DNA from: Halicephalobus mephisto
Lineage: Eukaryota; Nematoda; Chromadorea; Rhabditida; Panagrolaimidae
Direction: 5' to 3'
Assembly: GCA_009193035.1 (NCBI GenBank)
Contig: SWDT01000185.1
Coordinates: 1 to 64,000, forward strand
DNA: 64,000 nucleotides
Below, piece after piece: positions 22,482 through 33,300 of the stretch. Position 1 is the first letter of the stretch; every line of letters begins with the position of its first letter. The translations under genes and the position numbers were made by a program. The notes under the pieces are model-generated. The model was not told where the DNA came from, searched no databases, and saw only the letters and a program-made list of their open reading frames with translations.

Positions 22482-24669
22482 ATGTGGCAGTTACAAGTAA
22501 ATCTCTACAGTCATTTTTGCGGCACAATCGTTTGTATTCCACTCAATATTCTACTTATATATTTGATTTTAACTAAAACGAATAAAAATATGAAACAATT
22601 CAGTCTAATATTGCTTCAGAACTGTGTAATGGACATAATGGCTTCGATGGTTTATTCCTTTTCAGTTCTTGTAAGTTTTCAAATTAACTAGAAATTTCTC
22701 GAAAGTTGCGGAATCTTGATGAAGATTTTCGAGCCTCTAAAACATGAAAATTTTTAAAGCTTTTCATAATCTATAAAAAATTTTTTAAAATCATCCTGAA
22801 ACTTTTGAAAGTTTCCAAGTGATCTTGAAAATTTATGTTTAAACTATTTTGTAACAACTTTTACTTTTATTCCTATTTCGCACAAAATCAGAGGTTACAA
22901 CAATAATTTTTCACTTTTATAATGATTTCATTTTTAGAATCTGGAAATGAATCGAGGTTACATCTTCAACCGAGGAGGAGCTCCGTGGTCGACAACTGTG
23001 TATCCTCCTCCTTGTTACCATGTATCCCTCTACGGATCTGCTTTTGCTATTTCCCAATCTCCAGCAGCAATTCAGTGTATTTTTAGATACTTTGTCATTT
23101 TCAAAAAGAGAACTATTCCTCACTATTACTTCCATATTACATATGTAGTCATTATATGTATATTGTTTCCAGGAGCCTATTGGAACACCAAAAGTTACGA
23201 TATTGTAGACAATATGCCTGAGGCAAAGAGTGTTTTCAAGTCTCTTCATAACTGGAACGAGATTCCAAATGCGAGTTCTACGTTTTGTGCAATCAAAATT
23301 GTGAGTTTTTTCTAGTTACATAGTATTCTATTTCTATTTATTCCCATATCGTACATTCAAAGTTCACAAATAATACTGAAGTTAAACTTCCTTGTACCTT
23401 TGATCCAACTCATCCGTCGGTGCAAACCTTCCGTTCCTAGGACCTTGGGATTCTGTTTATCATCTAGCTTGTTTTTGGTCAACCGGGCCTCTAATGAGAG
23501 ATATCCAGAGGGTTTTGCTTCTTTAGCCTACAAGCAGCTTGTGAGTCAGACTTCTAGCTGCCGGTCTTCGATCGGAAATCAAACCCAGGTCTCGTGAATT
23601 TGAATTCACGTGTACTACCATTGTACTATCCGAGGACAGTTACATAGTATCGTACATAAAAAATTGCAACTTTTATGTGATGAAAATGAAGCGAATATGT
23701 TACAAATGTTATAAGTATTAGATATTCATGAAAATTACCACAATTATATTGTATTTTGTGTTAAATTGACAATTGTTTTAAAAATTACTCATAATAGTGA
23801 TGTTTTTCATCCATCACTTGAGCAACGGTTAGGAGTTTTTATGTAGAGAATTCTATAAAGTTTTCAAAGGAAAATTTCTAGAAGATTTTGGAATTTTACC
23901 CTGTAAAACAGTGTTGATTTGGATTCTGTTAGATCAAATAAGAATGTTCTAAAATCATCCTATTCGAACTAATCTGGAGCTTTCTAAAAAGATCTATGTC
24001 AAATCGAACAGGAATCCTCTGGAATGACTTACAATAAAGCTTAATTGATCCATGATTTCCTAAGCCTGATCTCAGAGCACATAAAAGCCTATCCACGAAA
24101 TCAGTAGATGTTATTTGAGAAAATACTTTTATTTTCTACTGTTTGTAAAAACTTCTGTTATTATTTTTTAGTTTAATGCCTGATATTACGGCCTCTTACT
24201 TACAGTATTTTTTCAGTTATCGGCTCCATCTATTTTCTTCACGAGTTGCCTCTCCCTTGTGAGTAATTCCTACATCGTTATAATTGTCTTCACTTCCTTT
24301 CAAATCCACAGATACCTCACAAAAAATAAAGCCCAAATGAGCCCAAAAACGGCATCTATGCATCAGGACCTAAGTCGTCGTCTGATCTTCCAAACGATTG
24401 TTCCTGGATATTCAGGATTGAATGCCCTCTTGTTGACAGTTCTCTCCTTCCTCATCAAGGATTACGAAGGAGGAATGTTCCAGTATGTATTCATAACTTA
24501 TCCGTGGATCCCTGTCGTCAATACACTGGCTACGCTGTTCTGCATCAAGTCCTACAGAATAGGTGTTCTTAATATCTTCAGCAAAGCCACTGGCCAAAGT
24601 ACAGTAATAGACAACGCTTCTACTACAAGACATATTTTTGTTACAATTTCTCAAAGGGCCATTAGGTAA
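22482..24669 (+). CDS. Nematode seven-transmembrane chemoreceptor-like GPCR (Str/Srd superfamily)
   Basis: Probable G-protein-coupled receptor of the kind expressed in nematode chemosensory neurons. Exons 22482-22670, 22938-23300 and 24217-24669, all phase 0, give 334 residues. TM1-TM2 are in exon 1 (a short extracellular start, then ILLIYLILTKT..K..SLILLQN); exon 2 has an extracellular loop with a Pro-Cys (PCYHVSLYG), TM3 and TM4; exon 3 has TM5, an intracellular loop with SPKTASMHQDL, TM6 (FQTIVPGYSG) and TM7 ending in IKSYRI. The KT...QT.IP and I..YR patterns are characteristic of the Str/Srd group. Intron 2 carries a SINE insertion. Exon 3 ends AG-GTAAAA at its stop, so an alternative splice into 25042 would stay in frame (see findings). 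Exact subfamily and ligand are unknown. Confidence 0.83.
23327..23637 (-). mobile_element. tRNA-derived SINE, copy 2, inside receptor intron 2
   Basis: Read on the minus strand it begins with GTCCTCGGATAG, has A-box-like TAGTACAATGG and B-box-like GGTTTGATTTCC, then the same body as copy 1, and ends in an AATAGAAATAGAA tail. It is bounded by perfect 13-bp direct repeats AGTTACATAGTAT at 23314-23326 and 23638-23650. This copy keeps the tRNA acceptor end better than copy 1: TCCTCGG can pair with TCGAAGA at the 3' side with one mismatch and one wobble, resembling tRNA-Asp. Insertion is antisense to the receptor gene. Confidence 0.88.
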
Positions 24670-24675
24670 AATGTC

Positions 24676-24681
24676 AATAAA
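24676..24681 (+). terminator. Poly(A) signal for the receptor gene
   Basis: AATAAA begins only 7 bp after the stop codon, supporting the stop at 24667-24669 as the normal end of the message. Confidence 0.5.
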
Positions 24682-25041
24682 GTTAAATTGTTTCGTTTAT
24701 GATTATCCACATTATTAAATTACTGAATTTTTATTGAATTAATATCTGCAAAAATTAGATTTATTTAGAACTAAAAAGAAAATTCTGAAAATTATAAGAA
24801 TTTTATGAAAATTTCTAAAGCATTTTAAAATTTTGTAGAAATTTCGAGAATATTTTGGAGTTACTACAAAGTATTCAAATTGTCGATAATCTCGTGGAAG
24901 ATGTTAGAACTTTTTGAGGTTCTAGAGAAGCTTCCAGAATCTTCTCGAGCTACTGTAAGGTCTTCAAATCATTGGTAATCTTGTGGAAGATTCTAGAATC
25001 CGATGAAAGATTACTGTCGGATCGAGTACTATCTATTTCAG

Positions 25042-25793
25042 TGGAAGGTTGTATAACTTTGGTCCCGAACGGAAGTATCCTGAGGACCAACGAAAGGCGT
25101 ACGATTGTGTATTGGCGGGAATTTGGAGATTGCGCAATATTATGTAAGAATTGTTTTTGTATCTCGTGCCTTCGGGTCTATAAAGTTATTTCATATATCT
25201 CATCTATCCACGGATCAGGAACCACTAACTACGATCTAACAATTATGAAATTTGCAAAAATCATGTTGGAATTTTAGGGACAATTGAGAATCAAATATAA
25301 CTTTCTAGATTCCTCCAAAGTCCCGCGTGAGCTTCTAGGACCCTTTAGAATCTCATAGAAGCCTCTACAATCCTTCAGAATCCAGTAGAAAAATTCTTAA
25401 TCATCAGCAACTTTAACTTCAAGATGTTTTTCAATTTGAACATTCGCGTCAAGACAATTTCGTAGAAATATTTATTTTGCAGAACTTTAAATGTAAAAAA
25501 TTTGTTTTTTAGATGTTCTGTTATGTCTTTACTTAATTATAAAACACAATATAAGAATAGGAAGAGTATTATTAAAAATCAGAGCTACACCTGAGGACTT
25601 TTGGTACACCGAAATGTTCCGTTTTGTACTCCTTAGTGAAAAGAAGGGACTGTTAAGACTTCGATATTCTAAATATCTCCGGTCATGGGGACTATGTGTC
25701 TACAACCCTTTCCATTTTCAACCGATAGATGTAGGAAACAGAAATCGTAGTGTGATCGAAGTCGATAAGAGAATAAAACCGAATATTCCTTAA
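25042..25793 (+). other. Exon-like segments of an unassigned gene or receptor alternative end
   Basis: Segment 25042-25143 follows a CTATTTCAG acceptor, ends at GTAAGA and is open in one frame; residues include LYNFGPERKYPEDQRKAYD and a Trp-Arg-Leu-Arg stretch, far more protein-like than the surroundings. Its phase is compatible with splicing from an AG-GTAAAA donor at the end of receptor exon 3. A second segment, 25513-25793, follows TTTTTTAG and is open for 92 codons to a TAA; it contains EDFWYTEMFRFVLLSEKKG. I could not join the two segments in one frame (donor phase 2, acceptor needs phase 1), so this may be a decayed gene, alternative exons, or a gene with a missed exon. No family recognised. 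Confidence 0.3.
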
Positions 25794-25846
25794 ACTACAC
25801 TAATTGTACACTTTTAATTTTGTGCGGAATTTTTTGAATCTAATAA

Positions 25847-25856
25847 TTTTTTTCAG
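25847..25856 (+). promoter_or_regulatory. Probable spliced-leader acceptor before ACAD10-like gene
   Basis: TTTTTTTCAG ends at 25856, ten bases before the ATG at 25867. With no upstream coding exon in phase this is the expected position of a nematode trans-splice acceptor. It supports the choice of start codon. Confidence 0.5.
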
Positions 25857-25866
25857 AAATTAAAAA

Positions 25867-28800
25867 ATGAAACAATTCAAAGCAGTTATCCTGGATATGG
25901 GCGGAGTCCTCATTCCTTCGCCGATGCAGTTGTGGAATTGTGAGTTTATCGATTTTAAATTTTCGAAGTACATTTTTTTCAGCAAATCCGTCATCTTTGA
26001 CTTCGGATTTAAAAGAACCAGTGACAGCAAAGCAGATGATTCAGACACTTTTGTCTCCAGAAGTCGCTCCACATTTCACTAGTTTGGAAAAAGGCGAAAC
26101 TAATACTGAAGATTTTTCTGCAATTTTTACTCATTTTTACAACAAACAACACGGAAGAAAAGACGAAAAAATCATCAGACTGTTTGATTGTGTGTCCGCT
26201 GACAATGTGAACATCATTCCTGATTGGATCCCGGTCCTTCAGGGCCTCAGGGCGGAGGGAGTGAAAATCGCCGTTTTAACGAACAACTTTTACCACGATC
26301 GGGCGAGATTGAAGCCGACTTGCAGACTAGATTCCACGTTGTTTGATGGAATTTTTGAATCTTGTAGAATCGGATTGAGGAAACCTGACAAGAAATTTTA
26401 CGAATTTGTTTTAAAAAAACTAAACATGAAACCAGAAGAAACAATTTTCATCGATGACCTTGGAGTGAATCTGAAGTCAGCGAAGGAGATGGGAATCACC
26501 ACGATCAAATGCAGCAATGTCCGAGAAACCATCAAGGAATTGGAAAAAATATCCGGATTAGAGTTGATCAACTACATCCCCGGGACAAGGATGCCACTTC
26601 CGAGTGAGTTATATTTAAAAAAAAATAAATTCAAAAAAAAATCGATTTTATTACGAAATTTCAGAATTTTTAAAATTATAAAATTTTAAAATTTCAAAGT
26701 TTTAGATTTTTAAAAATTAAAAAATCTATTATTTTCGAAATTTTTTACAAATTTTGTAAAATTTTAATTGATGAAATTCCAGAAGAAGAACTTCCACGAG
26801 AAGCCCTTCTAACCTACTTGCAGAAGCTCTTCAGAACGAATGACAATTACCTCCGAGTTCGTCGATTCGGCTATGGGCAGTCAAATCCGACTTACTTTGT
26901 TCAGTTTGGAAATCGTCAACTTGTACTTCGGAAAAAACCCTCAGGGAAACTATTGCCGAAAGCTCATTTGGTCGACAGAGAATACAGAATTCTGAAGGCT
27001 CTCCAGAACCAGATTCCGGTCCCTAAGGTTTATGACTACGTGGAGGGGGTTCTGGATACGGCCTTCTACGTGATGGAGTACGTCGAAGGGAGGATATTCA
27101 CGGATCCGAACATGCACGAAGTCAGGAATGAAGACAAAAAAGAAATGTATCGAGACTTCATGAGGATTCTGATGAAACTTCACAATTTGGATTACAAAAA
27201 ACTCGGGTTGGAGAACTACGGTAGACCAGGGGACTACATGAAGCGGAACATCTCCTTGTGGTCCAGACAGTACGAGGCTTCTAAGACGGACGAGATTCCG
27301 GAAGTCGACAAGTTGCAGTCTTGGTTGGAAAAAAAACTGTCTTCGGATTCCAGAACGACCATTGTCCACGGAGATTACAGAATCGACAACGTTATCTTCC
27401 ATCCAACGGAAAACAGAATCATTGCGGTTCTGGATTGGGAAAATTCGACTTTGGGAGATCCGTATGCGGACTTAGCTACAGCGATGTTGGCCCATTATTC
27501 TCCAAAAAACCCATTTCTGAAATCTCTTCATCCATCCGATACTCTTCATTTGAGAGGAATTCCGACGGTTAAAGAGTTGATTAAAATTTACCATTACTTC
27601 GGAGATATTCCGGAAATCGACGAAGATACTTGGCTTTTTTACGTCGTTTTTATTCATTTCAGAATGGCTTGTGTTTCTCAGGGGGTTTATTTTCGAAGTC
27701 TTTTGGGAAATGCTTCGAGTACTGTCGCCAGAAACTACAAAATCCTCCCGAAGATGATCGCTGCGAATGGATTGCGGATGATTGAAGAAGTTCAGAAGGA
27801 AAAAAACTTCGGGATTTACCCCACGATTCCGAGCGTTCTTCGATCAGAAGCTCTGGATATGTACGAAAAAGTAAAGTATTTTGTTGAAGAAAAAATTATT
27901 CCTAGAGAAATGGAAATTTACTCTTATCATAAGGATGTCGAGAATCCTTGGGTCGTTAATCCGGTCATCGAAGAACTGAAAAAAGAAGCGAAAGCCGCGG
28001 GCATCTGGAATCTGTTCATTCCGCCTCACATCGATCCGGAACAGAAGTACGGTAGAGGACTGACCAACGTGGAGTACGCTCACATGTGTGAAGTCATGGG
28101 GAAGTCCGTCTGGGCTCCAGAAGTCTTCAACTGCAGCGCTCCGGACACCGGCAACATGGAGGTCTTGATCAAGTACGGTAGTCCTGAGCAGAAAAAACAA
28201 TGGTTGGAACCGCTTCTGGAGGGAAAAATTCGGTCTTGTTACTGTATGACGGAACCGGATGTGGCTTCGAGCGACGCTACGAACATCCAAGCTTCGATCG
28301 TCGAAGACGGAAATGAGTTGATTCTGAATGGAAGAAAGTGGTTCGCCTCGGGGGCTGGACATCCCAACTGCAAAATCGGAATCTACATGGGAAGGTTCTC
28401 TGGATGGAAAAACAGACCTCTGCATCGACAACAATCTATGGTCCTGGTCCCCATGAACGCCCCCGGAGTGGAAATCGTCAGACCTTTGTCTGTTCTCGGG
28501 AACTTGGACGCTCCACGTAAGCTTCAGAAAGGCATAACTAAGATAAAAAAGCGTAACTTTCGGTCCCGTAACAATCGTCACATTTTTATGAATATTTAAC
28601 TTTTGTGACAAAAATTAAAAAATAGTGACGATTTCTGTTTGTTACTGGATTAAAAGTTGTTTTTTGTACAGATTTGGGATAGTGTTTATTTCCAACTCAA
28701 ATCAGGGCTTTCTAGTCACTATTCAAATTTTATTAGAACTGTTAAAATCACTATCCAAATTTTATTAGAGTTGTCAAAATCACTATCCAAAAACAACTCT

Positions 28801-29514
28801 AATATACAAAAAATCATAATTTTTGATTTAATAACAATTACGAAATGTAACAATCGTCAAATTTTTATGAATATTTGACTTTTGTGACGAAAATTAAAAA
28901 ATAGTGACGATTTTTATTTATTCCTGGATTAAAAAATACACTTTTCTGTAAGATAAAAATTAATTTCAGATGGTCATTGCGAAATCCTGTTCACCAACGT
29001 CAGAGTTCCTGCGACGAATCTGATTTTAGGCAACGGCAGAGGATTCGAAATCGCCCAAGGCAGACTTGGACCTGGTAGAATCCACCACTGCATGAGATTG
29101 ATCGGATCTTCTGAGAGAGCTTTACAGTATATGGTGGAACGTTCGATCACCAGAATCGCCAGAAACCAGCCTCTGACGGAATTTCAAACAATCAGAGTTG
29201 AAATCGCCCAAGCAAGAATCGGAATCGAACAAGCAAGACTTCTGGTGCTGAAGGCAGCTCATATGATAGATACTGTAGGAACGAAATCAGCACAATCAGA
29301 AATCGCCATGATAAAAGTTGTCGCTCCAAATCTGGCTTACCGTATAGCCGACACTGCGGCCCAAATATTCGGAGGAGCAGGATTGACGGACGATTATCCG
29401 ATCGCAGGAATGATCGTCCACGCCAGAACTTTGAAACTCGCGGATGGACCAGACATCGTCCACCTCGAAACTGTGGCCAAACAGGAACTGCGAAAATATG
29501 CAGCTAAATTGTGA
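25867..29514 (+). CDS. ACAD10: ACAD10-type fusion: HAD phosphatase, APH-like kinase, acyl-CoA dehydrogenase
   Basis: Human ACAD10/11-type proteins handle 4-hydroxy fatty acids: the kinase phosphorylates the hydroxyl and the dehydrogenase domain completes conversion for beta-oxidation. Exons 25867-25939, 25983-26603, 26783-28516 and 28970-29514 join in phase to 990 residues (human ACAD10 about 1059). HAD domain, residues 1-225: motif I DMGGVL (D10), motif II LTNN (123-126), RKPD (157-160) and IDD (181-183). APH-like domain, about 245-500: HGDYRIDN and LDWE, the phosphotransferase catalytic and metal-binding motifs. Acyl-CoA dehydrogenase domain, about 590-990: [16 protein letters not shown]-binding motif and [13 protein letters not shown] near the end. 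Intron 3 is filled by a dispersed repeat. All domains look intact; subcellular site (mitochondrion or peroxisome) is not clear from the N-terminus. Confidence 0.95.
28540..28940. repeat. Dispersed ~250-bp repeat filling ACAD10-like intron 3
   Basis: Almost the whole 453-bp intron (28517-28969) is this repeat, nearly identical in long stretches to 3430-3905, including ATTTCCAACTCAAATCAGGG and the TAGTGACGATTT word. An internal ~29-bp piece with TTTTATTAGA is duplicated at about 28727 and 28756. Since other introns here are 43-180 bp or made of local A/T runs, insertion of a repeat is the likely reason for this intron's size. Confidence 0.75.
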
Positions 29515-29519
29515 TAAAA

Positions 29520-29525
29520 AATAAA
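29520..29525 (+). terminator. Poly(A) signal for ACAD10-like gene
   Basis: AATAAA starts 6 bp after the stop codon. Confidence 0.55.
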
Positions 29526-29579
29526 TTAGGAATACTAAAATAACAATATTATAAAACATCGGAAATAAATTTAATTAAT

Positions 29580-30190
29580 AAAATATCACTGTTTATTTTC
29601 AATTTTTAAAATTACTTAAAAATTCAAATTTTTTATTAAATTTTCAGAATTTTTAAAATTACTTAAAAATTCAAATTTTTTATTAAATTTTTACAAATTA
29701 TTTAAAATTTTGAATTTTTTTGTAAATTTTCAGAATTTTTAAAATTATTCAAAAATTTAATTTTTTTTTTAAATTTTCAAAATTTTTTTAAATTACTTAC
29801 AATTTTAAATTTTTTATTAAATTTTCGAAATTTTCAGAATTTTTTAAAATTATTTAAAAACTTAATTTTTTCTTACATTTTCAAACTTCTTACATACGTT
29901 CCTAAAATCTTTAAAAACTTCAAATTTTTAAAGTTATTAAAAATTTTCTTAAAATTATTCAGAAAATGTAAATTTTTTTAATTTTTGAAAATTAAGTTTT
30001 AAAAAAATCTTTATTTAAATTTTTGAAAATTAAGTTTTAAAAAAAATTTTATTTAAATTTTTGAAAATTAAGTTTTAAGAAAATTTTTATTTAAATTTTT
30101 GAAGATTAAGTTTTAAAAAAAATTTTATTTAAATTTTTGAAGATTAAGTTTAAAAAAATTTTTATTTAAATTTTTGAAAATTGAATTTCA
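29580..30190. repeat. PATC-like tract between ACAD10-like and TECPR2-like genes
   Basis: Two successive arrays: a ~60-bp unit with TTTTTATTAAATTTTCAGAA and AAAATTACTTAAAAATTC (29600-29860), and a ~45-bp unit with TTTATTTAAATTTTTGAA and ATTAAGTTTTAAAAAAA (29985-30185). A and T runs are phased at close to 10 bp. No coding signal. The TECPR2-like promoter probably lies in the unique stretch 30200-30347. Confidence 0.6.
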
Positions 30191-30347
30191 AAATTTTTTT
30201 CGCGGAGAACTTTTTGGTAGATGTTCGTGGTTTTGAGTCAAACACGACTGTTCTCTGTTTCGTTTTTGGTTGATCATCTGATCGAAGTCAACAATGTTCG
30301 TTATCTGAAAATTCGCTTTCGTCACGTTCAATATTCATTTTCAAATA

Positions 30348-33300
30348 ATGGATTTCTTTGATTCGGAAGATATTTTCGTCGACAATTGTACAGGATTACT
30401 CCAAGAAGTTTGATTTTTAATTTTTTTCGGATTTTTATATGAGTCATTTCAGGTTCCGGAGAACTTTGACAACGGCCGAACCAAAGTCCAACTCAGAGTG
30501 ATTAGTATTTCTAAGAACTTCATCGCCATCGGCAGTGAATGCGGAGCGTTGTTTCTGTACAATCGGAATCTGAACAGAACCGTGAAACCGTTGGTTTATT
30601 TTTCTTTTCACAGAAGACTACTTTGTTTAAAATTATCTTTTTAAACCTAATTTATGCTATTTTTAACTCATTAAAAACTTATTCAAAATCCATTATTAAT
30701 CATTTTTAAAAATCTTTTAAAACAATCAAACTCAAAAAATTTCATATATCAATCATTCAAATTTCTTTAAATTATCTTTTTAAACCTAATTTATGTTATT
30801 TTTCAATCTATTAAAAACTTATTCAAAATCCATTGCTAATTGTTTCTTAAACATCTTCTAGAATGGGTAAACTCGAAAAATTTCATATAAATTTTAGTTT
30901 TCACATATGGATTTCTATTTTTCACATATGGATTTTAGTTTTCATATATAAATTTTTATTTTTCATATATGGATTTTAGTTTTTATATATAAATTCCTAC
31001 TTTTCATATATAAATTTTTATTTTTCATATATAAATTCCTACTTTTCAGGTTAAGAACAGCTGATTGTGATCCGGTGACAGCTCTAGAACTGCATACAGA
31101 TGGTGTGGATAATTTTCTAGCTGTTGGAAGGCAGTCGGGACAAGTGATCATCATGTGTCTTCCTTCTGAAAAAATCCGAAAAGTTTGATTTCGAAATTGA
31201 ATTAAAATTGAAATTGTTTTTAGATTCGACAGTCGATTCAGGATGAAATTCATCGAGGACAAGCGATCACGTGTGTCCGATGGTCGCCAGATGGAAGACG
31301 GCTGTATACTGTAGACATCAGCGGACAAGTCATCGGAATCGATGTGGATTTTGATAATGAATTTTTTAGTTCTATATTTATTGCTGATTTGAGTTCTCCA
31401 ATCAGGGATTTTTCATGCAATAATGATTTTATTTTTTTTTGCACCGAAAATCAATGGATGTACATAGAAGCCAAAACTTTGAAGTTGGTCAATTCTGGAG
31501 CCGAAGAAACCGATGACAGGTTGGTTTTGAATTTATTTTTATTAATATTTTTTAATTTTCAAAAATTAAAAATTTAAATTTCCAAAATTTTCGAATTTTA
31601 ATTGAAAGTTTCTAAGAATTAGAATCCGTGAAAGATTACTGTAATTTTGAGTTTCATGAAGATTTCTAAAAACTTGAAAATTTTTACAAATGTTTGGAAT
31701 TTTAAAATTTTTATTGAACATTCTGGATTTTCGAAATTTTTGAAAATCTTTGAAAATTAAAAGTTTTTATAATTTTTTTAAAATTGAAAATTTTCTAAAA
31801 ATGAAAATTTTCTAAAATTAAGAATTTTCTAAAATTGAAAATTCAGTAAAGTTTTCTGAAATTTTCCTATTTTTATTCAATGATTTTAGAAATCCCTAAA
31901 AAATAAAAACTTTCTACTTTTATAATTATTTATTTTTTAGACAATTTATTGGAGCAGTTATTGTCGAAAAAAAACCGTATTTAGCTCTCTCTGATGGCAT
32001 AGTACGGTGTTTGGTTGAAGAAAATTCAGAATTAAATTTGTTTGCTTTCGAAGAGATCTCAATTTTTCCGAAGATATCCGTCGATGGAACCCAGAAACAC
32101 AATTTAGAAGGCGTATTTTCGAAAATTGGAAATTTAAATTTGAAAATTTTTCATTATTTTCAAAAAAATTCAATAATTTTATATTCGACAGAAAATATTA
32201 CTGTAATAGATCTTCAAAATGGATATCTGTCCTTGGATTTAGTCAAACTTTGTGAAGACAGTCTTATCGAAGTTATCTCAGCTACAGTAGACCACGATTT
32301 GAAAGAAATTTTTTTATTAACAAGAAATCAGAAAATTTTAAGAATTTCGAAATTTAAGTCATCTGAAGGCCTTCTGACGACGAAAATTCCGGAACCTCCA
32401 CAGTATTCCTTGATGAATTCTTTCATGTCAGTTGCTCAAAATTCATCTTTTTTTTCGAAATTTTCAAATTTTAAAGAACTTGAAAAATTAAAAGATTTAA
32501 AACAAAATCAAAAATTTTTCGAAATTCAAAATAAATTTAACGAAGTTGTAAAATCGGTCCAGAATGTTGAATCCGGAAAATCCCTTGCAAATGGCTTACT
32601 GTATCAAATTAAAAATAGTCAACTTTATTCTGATTTTGATTCAACAAAAAAAAAAGAATTTTCAGAAATTGAAGAAGATTTTAAAAATTCAGAATTAAAT
32701 TCAGATTCTGATAAAGAATTAATTATTATTCGAAGAAAAAAAACAAAATTAACAGAAAATACAAAAAAAAATGTTTTATACGGTTTAATGACTCCAGAAG
32801 TTGTAAAACAAAGTCCTGAAGAATTTTTATCAAATACAGAAAAAATTGGAATTAATGAAGCCAAAAATTCTGATATTGAAGAAGATGTGTTAAAAAATAT
32901 CCTAATGGGAAATTTTGAATTGCCAAAAAGACCGATTAGTCCAGTTTCTGAAGATAATGAAGAAGATAATGATAAAAGTGACGAAATAGAAGGAGATCTA
33001 GAAGGATCAGAAGGTTTGAAGAAGTCGAAGAACTTGGAAGAATCAGAAAACTTAGAAGATTTTGAAGAATCAGAAGATCTAGAAGAATCAGAAAGTCGAA
33101 GAAAATTAGAAAAGTCAAAAAATCTAGAAGAATCAGAAGATCTAGAAAAATCAGAAGGTCGAAGAAGATCAGAAAAATCAAAAAACCTAGAGGAATCAGA
33201 AGATTCAAAGGATTCAGAAGACTTAGAGAAATCTGAAAAGTCAAAAGGTCGAGAAGGATCAAATGGCTTAGAGGAATCAGAAGACTTAGAAGATCCGGGA

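Noticed and set aside
27844..28611. 255-codon minus-strand frame
   Set aside because: Antisense to the acyl-CoA dehydrogenase domain of the ACAD10-like gene, whose sense frame has all family motifs.
30594..31049. TTG-GTTTAT as donor of TECPR2-like exon 2
   Set aside because: It leads to a stop five codons into exon 3; the donor four bases earlier (CC-GTTGGT) restores the frame and matches the family alignment.
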